Shown piece after piece: positions 23,766 through 35,600 of a DNA stretch of 64,000 nt; the first letter of the stretch is position 1; the number at the start of each line of letters is the position of its first letter. The notes below the pieces were generated by a model. It saw nothing but the letters and a program-made list of their open reading frames with translations, made no database searches and was not told the origin of the DNA. The stretch lies in contig CM055103.1 in NCBI GenBank assembly GCA_029204225.1, forward strand, positions 57,401,705-57,465,704, read 5' to 3'. The translations under genes and the position numbers were made by a program. Origin of the DNA: Diphasiastrum complanatum. Lineage: Eukaryota; Streptophyta; Lycopodiopsida; Lycopodiales; Lycopodiaceae.

Positions 23766-25915
23766 ATAATTTTGTCACGTAGGACGACGTGCTCGTTGAC
23801 AAATATCTCATGACTAAATATAATTTTGAGGATTTCATGCCAATTCCCACGAGTAGTTGGTTTTCTTTAAAACATAATTGACATAGAGTTTTTATCATAT
23901 AAAACCACTGTTCTTCCTTAAGAATCAAATTTTGCGTAGGTATGTTCTTTTGCCAAAAACGTATTTAAAGAGTATGTTATAGCATGGTTTTGCAAAAGAC
24001 ATACCTGTGTGAAGGCTTATCGATGTATAGTTCGAATCCAAACCTAAACGAATTGAGGTGGTAGGCCGTAGTAACAATCGATGCTACATAATAACAAGAC
24101 GTAGATGCTCATTTAATGTTCAAATGCTACAAAATCATAACTAGAAGTGCACAGCATTTGAGAATACATTTTGGTTTAGTGGAAAAGACATTACACATCG
24201 TTATGTGAGTGATAGATCATTGTCCATACAGCAGTAACCCAATATGCATCATTCTAAACAAACAGACTTGTTATGGAATTGTACAAAGTAAAGTGGGCTT
24301 CCTACAATCCATCACTAGACACAGGAAGCATGAGAGATAGACTTTCTTTGACCAAAAATGTGTTTTTGAGCTAGCTGGACAGCGGCCACTAGTCATTAGT
24401 TATATCACCATTGTTGTCTAGCATGCATACAAGTTAGCAACAAAGGATGATTAAGTGTTTTGCATCGCTGTCTTTTAGGCAAGAATTATGCTTTTAGCAA
24501 CAACAAAGTGTATTGTAATCCATCGCTACCTACAAGGCATAAAAACCCATTTTCAAAAATGAAAAAGAAGAAGTGGTGGTCAGCAAGCCACGATAGAGAT
24601 GTGTGTGTGTACTGTAGATCATAAGAAGAGTGGTCCATCGTTGGTCAACGAGCCACCATAAATACATTTGCAGATTATAAGTTGCTATGAGCACACATAT
24701 CATATGTAGTTGCAAAGAAGCATAAACCAGAATGTAAACAACATAAAAGAGAATCTGATGATCACATTGTCATGAAATGAGAATTACCCTGAGATAGAAT
24801 CTTAAGGACGAAAGCTTGGTAGGGCGCATTCACGAGAGGAGAAAAGTGATGAACTCTCTTCACAAAGTCTTGTGAGAAAAAGTGGTCAAAAACTGCATGA
24901 TATATAGTGGTATGTAGTGAAGCTTTATGGAAGGTGGCTTATTGCCTTGAGAGACAAAACATGTCCATTCAGTATGGCTAAGCATAAAACCTTTGTAGAG
25001 CTTATCAGCAAAACAAGGGGGGGGAAATTTTTTGAAATGTTATAGTGCAAGTTTGGAATGGTATTAGTGTAAGACCTTAAAATTATTGTGAATCATTTTA
25101 GAGGCAAGAAGAATTTGGAAGGCCTCCATGGGTGAGTATATGAGAGGCGTAGTTGTGTTCATTCCAATGAGAAAAGTTTGGATTAAAGGAGAGGTTCAAA
25201 CACAATATCAAGAGTGGACATTATGAGTCATTATATCAAAATGGATTGCCATTATTTCTTGATAGAGAGGTTATTAGCAAAGGGGAGCTTATCTAAAGCC
25301 TTTAACAAAAATGACACTAGGGGACCTTATCAAAGGCCTTTTCAAGCAACTAGTGTAAAAATTTAGGTCACTCTTTTGTCAATTCTTGCTTTTTCTTCTC
25401 TTTGGCCATTTTGCAAGGAGGGAAGTGTACCCTACTTACATATGGAGCTTAATGCCAAAACCCCATTGACAAGGATATTTCTATGTCCCTAGGTAAGGTA
25501 GTGAGGCCTCAAATGGCATATAATTAAGTATGACCTTATTATTCCTTGTAAAAGGTACCTAATTAATATGTGAGACATGTGAAGTGTTACATGGCATGTG
25601 ATGGTTATATGCATGATGAGTGACCATTGATTATAACTGGAGTTCAGTCTAGTTAGCACGAGGGTTGCATGGACACATGCACGAAATCTCTATATTTCTC
25701 GGTGAAGACACCATCCAGACGTATTGGTTTTCATATTTGATAGCTTGTCCTGCTTCTCTCATTAGGTAGTCATTTGCCATGGCTTGGGGATGAGATGGAG
25801 ATCTTAGAAAGATCCATATCTATTCGGTTGGGTGGTTTTTCCTATCATTATAGGAAGCAATATGGTTATGTTAGCTGTTAACAGAGATTGGTCTCCAACA
25901 ATATTTTAGAAGCAT
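23766..25915. other. Non-coding stretch
   Basis: No coding motif or clear repeat boundary was found on either strand. Base composition is AT-rich and uniform. Confidence 0.3.
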
Positions 25916-26164
25916 CATATTTTGTAATAGCAAAAGTGGAATTCAACTTGTAAAAAATCTTGTTTATCACGCTAGCAGACTAAGCATATAAAAATTAACT
26001 GTCACTTTGTACTTGAACATCTACTTAACAAAGATGTTAATATAGTACATTGTAGTACTATAGATCAATTAGCAGGTGTTCTTACAAAACCTTTAAGTAA
26101 GGACAAGTTTGAGATGTTTAGAGAGAAGCTTTTTATATGTGACATTGAGGGTATATTTAAGCTT
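25916..26164 (+). pseudogene. Copia RNase H C-terminal fragment
   Basis: With frame changes, the plus strand reads SGIQLVKN, then a degraded H-x-x-H-I block, LEHLLNKDVNIVHCST and LAGVLTKPLSKDKF. This is the C-terminal end of copia RNase H. A purine tract AAGGAGAG follows and leads into a TG-starting repeat. Confidence 0.8.
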
Positions 26165-26173
26165 TAAGGAGAG

Positions 26174-26462
26174 TGTTAAAAATAAAAGCTAAAAGTTTAC
26201 ATCTCTGGATAGTGTTTTAAATTACATAGATGTAGCTATTCTATTTCTCATTAACTTATTTTGCATTCAAACGAAATTGTATAAATGTCAATTAGGTCAT
26301 CTTTGAACGTAGGTTTTCATTAGAACGTTATTTGTAATTATGTCATTACCGCATTATGAGTGATTAGTTCCTTTGTGTGTTTCACTTATAATAGTCGCTT
26401 TGTATGCAATCTAATCCTCAAACATATGTCGAAAGATTGTACTATATTTTTGAGGGTTCTAA
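26174..26462 (+). repeat. Putative 3' LTR following the copia fragment
   Basis: It starts TGTTAAAAATAAAAG right after the polypurine tract of the RNase H fragment. It ends near GGGTTCTAAC, where TGGTAGCATGG, a primer-site-like string, follows. The right end is tentative because no partner LTR is in view. Confidence 0.45.
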
Positions 26463-27316
26463 CTGGTAGCATGGTAAAACTTATAAACTACTATCTAAAT
26501 TCACATTCTTAATAAATTTGCAAAAACATGTATAACAATTATGTTGTGAACTCATGTGCTAAGCAAGGGCATTCATGTAATGATATAACCAATATGTACT
26601 AGTATATGATGGAAAGTGTGTGCATTTTGTTGTTCATAGTGAAATGAGCTCTCATCTTACCTCAGAGAATGGGTGTCAATGTGTGTAGCAACCAACCAGC
26701 ACATCGTATCGACAAGTAAGGTGAGCAAGCTAGTGTTTGTTGAAATGTTGTAACGGTAAGGCAAACTTGCTTTGAAGTCAAATCCATGTCAATCACATTC
26801 GTAAAGAATTGTATGCAGCATGTAGTGAAGTCATCCAAACAGAGCCTTAAAAAAGTGGTCGAAGTTTACATGGTTCTAAATTACCATAGGTTCTCGTTCT
26901 CAGCCAAAGCATGTATCCAAAATTGTTTTGGAGAAATGCTCCCAATATGTACCTCAATGAGTAGTGTAGTCGCTCCAAAAAGTCATGCGTAGAAAATGGG
27001 ACATGTGTTTGGAAGACTTAATGGGTAATTTCTCACAGGGGTAGCTGGAAACAACGAATGGTATAGCTCTATGCTTTCATGTAGTGTGGCTATGAAAAAA
27101 CATTCTTCATAGGCAATGATCTTAGAAAGATGAGAGTTGGCATTCACCTCAAAAACATGTGGATAGCAGCTGAAATGAACTATTTTCAACATGCAATATT
27201 TTATGTCATGCTTGCTAAAAAAGTGTGGATTATAGTGTTGGATGCGTTCCATCAACTTGTGTAGTGCCCTCAATCACTTCCTTTTGTTGTCAAATGGCCA
27301 TTGGTAGTTGTATGTT

Positions 27317-27320
<4 letters not shown>

Positions 27321-27399
<79 letters not shown>

Positions 27400-27413
27400 C
27401 GGGGGGGGGGGGG
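27321..27413. repeat. (GA)n microsatellite followed by a G13 tract
   Basis: About 38 GA units (27321-27397) run into GGGC and then 13 G bases (27401-27413), so about 90 bases of one strand are almost pure purine. Confidence 0.95.
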
Positions 27414-27858
27414 AGCATTCTTGAGGCCAAGTTGTTTTCCTTCATATGGTTTATGTGAGAGTTGTGTGGGCCATAGAACCTCCAAATTTTGCCCTTAGAC
27501 TCAAGGCATGAAAGGTGAAAGACAAATACGGTCCCATAATTTTAGGTCGCTATTATTCCCAATGACTCTTTAGAATTTCATTTTTAAAGAAAAGACGTAT
27601 GCCCTCTTGACAAAGACCACTATATTCTCATATAGCAACAATTGTGAGTCATTGTAGTTCCATAACATTTTGCAACCTTCTGTCAACTATACGAAACGAT
27701 AAGCAATAAACTGTTAGAAATACACGTGAATACAAAATAACATCTATATCCCATTTGAATAAGTATGATTCAGCTTACTCATTACCAATAAGTGTTCATA
27801 CGCAATTGACTATGCCTCCTATTATCAGTTTGTTCTACGAACTATATATTTTCTTCAT

Positions 27859-27890
<32 letters not shown>

Positions 27891-27894
27891 TGCA

Positions 27895-27937
<43 letters not shown>

Positions 27938-27953
27938 CGCGCGCGCGTGCGTC
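27859..27953. repeat. (CA)n-(TG)n inverted microsatellite with CG run
   Basis: About 14 CA units are followed, after a short GTCTGCATGTGCG spacer, by about 19 TG units and then ACGCGCGCGCGTGCGTC. The CA and TG arms are reverse complements. Confidence 0.95.
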
Positions 27954-29667
27954 TACGTGTATCTATGTATATGTTCCTTTCCGACTCATTCTTATCTAAG
28001 ACTGGGCTTTCTATTGCTATGAGAGGCAGCACCCTTATCCAGCTTAGCTATGGTTTGGGATTCTTAAGAGGTTTGGCCTAACAAGCTTGTTTTCATTTGA
28101 GGTTTTCAGTATTACTTGGCCAAAAAAATGACAAATTATCATTTCTAGCATTATGTGAGCAAACCATTCTTCACCCCTCAAGGAATTTTAACAAAAAGGT
28201 CGGTTATTTCTACAAACGCTCTAAGGTAGAAACCAGGTTTAAGGCCACATTGAAAGATCTATGAAAGTTGAATAGCTAAGACCATCAATCTAATATATTA
28301 CCTTGATGCTAGAGCTCTATCACAGTCCCTTGGCACATTTCAAACATAACTAATCAACATAGGTACATTATTGTTCACTTAAAATGTGTTCTGATCTTTA
28401 TATTTCATCTCAACCACATTTTAAGCACTGCACGTTTAGATACCTCATTAATATTTTAGTTTTCTAGCCTTGTTTCCGTATTCCCATATATTGCACAATG
28501 CTCCCACAGTCCTGAAAAAATGTTTTCAGCTCACCATGATGTGCAGATTTCCACAATATTACATTTAGAACATTTTTTTATATTAACGTTTATGATGAGG
28601 AATTAAGCCAATTTTGAAATAGAAAAAAAGTTCTTTACAAGGGAGACTTCAGGTGAGTTGAGTACACTTTATCAAGATTAGTCACAGCACACTACTACAC
28701 ACCAGGGGCACGACATATGACCACACCACCACGTTGCCACCGTTCGTTCTTTCACCAATAGTAAGGACAGGAAAGCAACATCCTCAGAAATTTCTCAGAT
28801 GCAACTCACCAGGCAAAAGAACCTCGTAAAACACCCAAAAACATTGCTCTAATCCTTAGAAACCCATTCCAACCGTTTACAGTCAGAACGTACTGTACGG
28901 TCTGGATCACCATTGTCCCTTTTTGGTGCAGCTTTTCTGCTTATTTTGGGCATCATCTCTTTGTTAAAGAATCACGATTGTTATTTTTATTTTTCCTGGC
29001 CACGTTCCAGAACGAATTGCATTCTGGAACGCAACGCAACGGGCAACTATGCTCTTTTGTTTCCTCACTTTGTAAAAGCTGTCTAAAAAATAGTCTTCTG
29101 AGGTTTGTGTTTTTTCAGGTCTGTTTTGCTGAAAATCAAAATGTGTTTTGCGGTTCAGAATGCTTGTTCCAGAACACAGATGCAGTGGAACGTATTTTGC
29201 TGCATCTATGCATTGATTATCATATCAACCAGCGAATACATATATCAACTATAAAGGCATATGCACCTACCAAATTACATATGACAACACCATATCTATA
29301 TTATGGTGACATAGAAGATAGTCTCGTTAAGTTCACAGGCTTCCTAGTGAGAAAACGTTCAATCACATCAAAAAGAATGTAAAAAAGACTTTGCAGCTTT
29401 CTGAACTCCCAAAACTGGCTACTCCTCTCTCTATTGCCAATGCCATTGCTCCAACAATTGGCAACCCACCAAAATTCTCTAGTGCTCCCTGGCCGTCTTC
29501 ATAAACTGGCTGGTGAAACAACACACTCGGTCCTTTCTGCTCTCTGAAAAATCGCACAATAAAAACAACCGTTCCGTTTGACCCAATTTTTCTCCAAAGT
29601 CAAACTTTCATGAACATGGGCATACTATGCACAAAAGAGAGTAATTGCAAATGTTTTTCCAAGAATC

Positions 29668-32600
29668 TCAATGCTCCACACCAATCATGGGTTCAACTTT
29701 TTCATTTTCATGTGGATCGTCAGTATGCTGCGCATCTGTGTCTTGGTAGTCCACACTGAAGTCATAAGTACCTTGAAGACCGGTATTCAAATATGTTTGA
29801 TCAGATTTTGTAGCCTTTTTTCTCCGTTTCTTTTCAGCACGAGCTAACCGTGGGTTCAATATACCATCTGCATCATAAAGTTTTTCGTTCTGACTAAGAC
29901 CATCAGCACGGACTCGATTGACTCTAGTTTCATTTATATCCATTTCTTCAGGTTCAGCCTCCTCTGCTTCAACATTGCCAAACTGTTCACCCTCTGAAAC
30001 CTGCACAACGTTACTGCTGTGTTAAAGCTTAATGCAACAGCAGTACAAAAATATGAGAAGCTAATTGACACGAGTGAACTAGATTCAGAAGAGGCCACAA
30101 ACGAGGGGAATAAGTTGCTAACCAGTGATGTTTCCATGTCCAAGGTCATGGGAGCACCGGAAGGTATTTCTGTATGACTGCCATCAAGAAGCGAGGATAG
30201 GCCTGCAATCACTGCAGATTGCTCATCTTTATAGACTTCATCTACAACAAACTCCTTTCCCCAATCGGCAACTATTGCTGCTTCAGAACACTGACTTGCT
30301 TCTCTAATAGGAGGTAAGGAGTAATGAGGAATTTTCCCTGTAATTTCAAATATGAGGCACTCCTTGAGTGTGTAGAGGGATTTGGATAAGCAATGATTCT
30401 TAAACTGATACCTATCGAAAGATCTACTTTTAATAAAGATAGCATGGCAATATGCTAAAAAAGAGTGCAAATACTTTCCATAGACACCAAAATAATAATT
30501 TGATATTAACAAAAGTGAGATGCTAAAATTTTACTGGTCATACCTTCATTCCAATCATGGAGAACCACTCGTGCAGCGGCTATCTTGTCTACAAGGCCAC
30601 CTTTTTTTAGTTTTCCACGCACAAGAGCCACATTTTGCAGAAAATCATCCACTGAACTGAAATGTGTAATCTTGTACAATGACATCAACTTCTCAGGACG
30701 GCAGAGTTGTAAAATTTCTTGCACTGCAACCATATGACAAAGCACATTCATGGATTGCCAAAACAACTCAAGCAAAAGTCAACATTCCTTTCATGTTTTA
30801 AAAAAGTCCTGTGCAGACCAATGTAGCACGCACCTAGTGTTAGAATTTAATGTTTATTTGACACCCCTTAATGATAGTTTGGCCATGCCTGTGTGCTATT
30901 TTTAGGGGCTATTACTAATTATAGTAAGTCATATTTTAGGGTCATTACTATTTATAGTAAATTAGTTTTTTGGTCATGCATGTAAGTAGGTGCACTACTA
31001 CTAGAATAGGATTTGCTTTTATCACTTAGAAACTCATCTTGGGTGTTTACCCAATATAGGTAGTATTGTTAGTAAATAGCTTTTGCTATTTTGCTATTTA
31101 CTTTAGGCTCATTAGCTTTTATTAATCATTAGAGAAACTATATAAGAAGGCTGGCGCCCCACCACAACTATACCATTCAATTCAATGAGCTAGAGCAATT
31201 GCTCAATTCTCCTATGATCTGAATTCTCTCTATGCTTGGTTTTGTGTGAGTGCTAGTAGGACTAGTAACTCCATCTAGAATTTGTATCACAAATTTTGAC
31301 ATGGTATCAGAGCCAAGTCAGACCTAACAGTTCATGGTGTCAAAGCCATGGTTAGGTGGCCCAAGTTGTGGGGCAGGTGACAGCTAGGACCCCAACCAAG
31401 TGTGGCTTGAGGGGGGGGGTGTTGGAATATCAATCCACACTCTAGAGAGAACTATCAAATAGGGCGGATAGCTCAGTGGTAGAGCATCCCATCCGGTATG
31501 AGGGAGGTCCTGGGTTCGAATCCTAGTATGTCCATCCATATTATGATTTATGGATTTCTAACATGGTATCAGAGCAGGCTCTTTGGTGAGAAAGAGAGTT
31601 TGTATGCAGGGTTGCAGGAAGATTGTTGGACGAGCTGATCGCTGGCAGCTTGTTGGATCGTTGCCTAACCAGAACTGTTTTCTGGTTGATCGCTGCTGGC
31701 ACAACAAGTTCAAGAAAAAGCAAGATAGAAATTTTGCTGAAGAAGAAGAAACTTCTGATGCAAAATTGAGTGCTTTGGATCTTGAAGACTATGAGTTGTT
31801 TTCGGCATCGACATCTTCTGGTAGTACCTTCTCGAAGGAAGAAGAAGACTATTGGTTTATTGATTCAGGAGCTTCTAAGCACATGACACCCAGGCGAAAC
31901 TGGCTATCTAATTTTCAAAAATTAGATAATGGATCAAATATGAAGTTGGGGGACAACTACACATATGATATAAAGGGAGTTGGAAAAGTACAAGTACAAC
32001 TACCTTTAAGGAAGATTGGAAACATAAAGGATGTGCTTTATGTACCAGGAATCAAGAAAAACTTGCTCTCAGTATCAGCTATTGCAAAGCAACACATGGT
32101 GGTGCAGTTTGATGAACAGCGGTGTCTCATCAAGAAGAAAAATGATGAAGTAGTAGCTGAGGGCATACTTGCAGGGCGGTTGTATAAACTTCAAGCTCAG
32201 GTGGTGGATCATCATGCAAGTGTTGCGGATACTGAATCATTAAGTAAGTTATGGCACGAGAGGTATGGACATCTGAATCACAAAAGTCTACAAGTCTTGA
32301 GGAAACTTAACATGGTTACAAATCTACCTCAAGTCGTTTCTGATCACAAGGTTTGTGAAGGCTGTGTCTTAGGCAAGCATCATATGAAGAAATTTTTGCC
32401 TAGTACATTCAAGGCGAAAAATGTCCTAGAACTTGTTCATACATATTTGTGTGGTCCTATGAAAACTCAATCTTATGGGGGAGCAAGTTACTTTATGGTG
32501 TTTGTGGATGACTATTCTAGGAAGACATGGATCTATCTTCTGAAGAATAAGGGTGAAGCTTTCAAATATTTCACATGGTTTAAGACACAGGTGGAGAAAG

Positions 32601-35600
32601 AAACGGATAGACAAATTAAGATACTTCGCTCGAACAAAGGGGGAGAGTATCTTTCTACGAAATTTCAAGTGTTTTGCAAGGATCATGGTATAAAGAGACA
32701 ATTTGCAAATACGGACACGCCTCAACAAAATGGAGTTGCGGAAAGAAAGAACCGGTCCATAGTGGAAACTGTGAGGAGTATGCTCAAGAGTAAAAATCTT
32801 CCAAATATGTTTTGGGGTGAAGCAGTTAAGACGGCAGTTTATCTTTTGAATCGAAGTCCTACAAAGGTTGTAGAGAATCGAACTCCAGAGGAAGCTTACG
32901 CGGGTCGGAAGCCAGATGTAAGTCATTTGAGAGTGTTTGGAAGTATTGCTTATTCTCACATACCTAAGGATTCAAGGAGCAAATTGGATTCTAAGGCGAC
33001 CAAGTGTTTATTTCTTGGTTATGATAATCAAGAGAAGGGATACAGTATGACTTGGAGGGTAAGAAAATAATCATAAGTAGGGATGTAATCTTTGATGAGG
33101 AGGCAACTCATATAGATATAGAGATATATTTTGATAAAGATCAAGATGGTGGAATCCCTATATTATGTGACGAGTTATTACAGGAACCTGAATCGACACA
33201 TGTATCGCCTACGCCAATTCAAGAACCTAAAGTGTCTTTGGTTGAGATAGGAAAGAGGAAGGAGAGGTCAAGTGTATGGGATACTTATTCACCTCCTACT
33301 TCTCCAAGCAGGAAGCATCCTACGTCAGAAGCTAGAAGATTGCCTAGGCGATACTATGAAACAATCAAGGATAGTGTTATTATGGAACAGGGAGAGTCCA
33401 GTACACATGGAACTAGGAGATCAACTAGACTTGAAAAGCAACATGAAGATCAAGATCGACAAGAGGTTCGACAAGAGGATCATCATGAAGATGGGGATGT
33501 ACATTTTGCATATATGGCCACAGTATTAGAGACCAAGGATCCATCTACTTTCAGAGAGGCTGAAAAAGAGGATATTTGGAGGAAAGCTATGGATGAGTAC
33601 GACTCAATCATGAAAAACAAGACTTGGAGACTTGTTCAGCTACCTACAGGTAAAAAGGCCATTGGATGCAAGTGGGTCTGTTTCATGGGTTGGTTTTTTT
33701 TACATGCCCACGTGTGGACAGATAATTTAATTTGAGTGTACAAGGCCAACCGAAACATATTACACCACCACACCATGCTAAGGGCCAACAAGGCTTCATT
33801 GTTGCTGAACAAAAAAACTCTAGGGCCACAACACAATAGGCTGAACACTTTGCAGATGTAGCAAATCTGAAAAACTGACTCACTAAAAATACCCACACCC
33901 TAGTATGCCCCATGAATAGTCTGATTACCTGCTTATTCCAAAAGTTCAGAAATACAGAACATCAGGCTAGGTCTTTAGAAATCAGTAGAGCGATTGCATA
34001 AAGGCAAGATAACGGAAAAGATTGCTGGAATGTGTGTCAAGGCACATGAATGATTCAGCGAGAAAGCTATCATTTATTCAAATTATAGACAGGCTTACTG
34101 TATTTATCGTGAACTTGAGATGTATTTTTCATCCACTTCAATTCATCCACAACAGAGTTCCTTACCTGTAAGCATCTTTCATACTATTGGAACAAATCAA
34201 TCTTCTAGATCTTCATTTTCTTAGCATTTCCTTCAAAAAATGTCAATCAAATAGATTTTCTTTTAAAAAGAATAATAAGAATTTTTCAACATACAGTCCA
34301 CCATTGAGAGTTCTTCCAGCAATATATATAATACTTCGCTCTTCAAAAAAAACGCTGAAACATTCGCTTAGAGGTGAGAAAAAATGGTTATAAGGATTCG
34401 CTTAAGAGATAATCAGCTTCAAAATTGTGACTAAAAAAAAAACTGATGCATAACCTTACCAGATTTTGAAATGCTTCGACATAACAAGCTTACAAACTTT
34501 ACGTCTAGTAGTAATTTTAGCCACACCACAAAAAATATATATAATCGTTTAATAGTGGATAAGAGATTGAGATAGAGCTATTAAGAAAACAACAATCCAA
34601 CCTTTAAGAACTGTCCTCAACTTCTAACCAATCCCAGAATACATATCATGCTCCAATCAAAGGACAGAACAAAAAGCACATCAATCACAAACTTGAAATG
34701 TAGGCTAATGTATCAGTCGCTAATGTATCAGCCTCAGAAACCAGTTCCAACCATTTATAGTCCCAAGAAATACTCTCAACTTTTCTGGCATAACCCCATT
34801 TTAATGAGACAAATATTTGCCACGTCATTGCTGACAAAAGATGCTGCAAACTGTAGATATTATAAACAAAATAGTTGCAAAATGCAGGTGCTACAAAATT
34901 TCAGGTCAATGAGGACCCGATAGAGAAATTTTATAATTTTTCCCCCCCGAACTAGCTTAGAATTTCCGCTATAACTTTCTAGCCAAAAAATTCTGTCTGG
35001 TAAGTACACTTACATTTCTGCTCGACCTTCCAACCTACAAAAACGAAACTTTTTAGGCACCTGGGGGACCCTTAAGATTTAGCACTGAATCTAAAAAAGA
35101 GGATGGTTTTTCAAAGCTAGAATGTAAGATATCGTTTGCATTGAAAATACACCCCTCCCTCCAGAAAAAGTCAGAAGAACTAGCACAACTTTCAAAAAAA
35201 AGCTTTATCCCATTTCAGACAGTGATATATAAAAATGTTGAGGAACATTTGAAGAGAAAGGAAAGATGTCGATAGAGCGCAATTTACTACAAGTGTCTGA
35301 AGAACATGAACTGCAGGGAGAAAGTCGTTTCCTACTATGAGCTACCTTATGCTAATTTCAAAGGTGTTTTTGAAATTAAGAATGCACAAAGGTAATGATC
35401 AAACTTCACAAGAACAAAAACAACCCAATTAAATCAATCAATGTATAATCTCACCAGAGACAGTAGGATCTTCCAGTTTCTCGATTCTGACACAATTTCT
35501 CAGACTTGCAATTGTGCCTTGTCCCTTCGAATTTGAGAAAACAATCCCAGGAGAATCCAGCAGTTTCACATGCTTGTCCAACTGAATCTCTTGAACAACT

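Larger units (their letters stand above)
26463..29667. other. Non-coding stretch with microsatellites
   Basis: No supportable gene. It holds the GA and CA/TG tracts listed separately. Around 29000-29220 there are GTTCCAGAACG and TTCTGGAACGC words in both orientations, possibly a decayed foldback element. The 3' flank of the NSN1 gene lies at the right edge. Confidence 0.35.

Noticed and set aside
27225-27485. ORFs on both strands through the GA tract
   Set aside because: They are Arg-Glu or Ser-Leu repeats produced by the microsatellite and have no other coding sign.
27755-28032. ORFs through the CA/TG tract
   Set aside because: His-Thr and Cys-Val runs come from the dinucleotide repeat.
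29155-29215. Third member of the CATAGATG hAT-type family (GCATCTATGCATTG)
   Set aside because: Only the end word is similar. No matching left end or 8-bp duplication was found.
28978-29382. 134-codon ORF on the plus strand
   Set aside because: No motif, codon pattern or splice context supports it. It lies in a region with GTTCCAGAAC inverted words.
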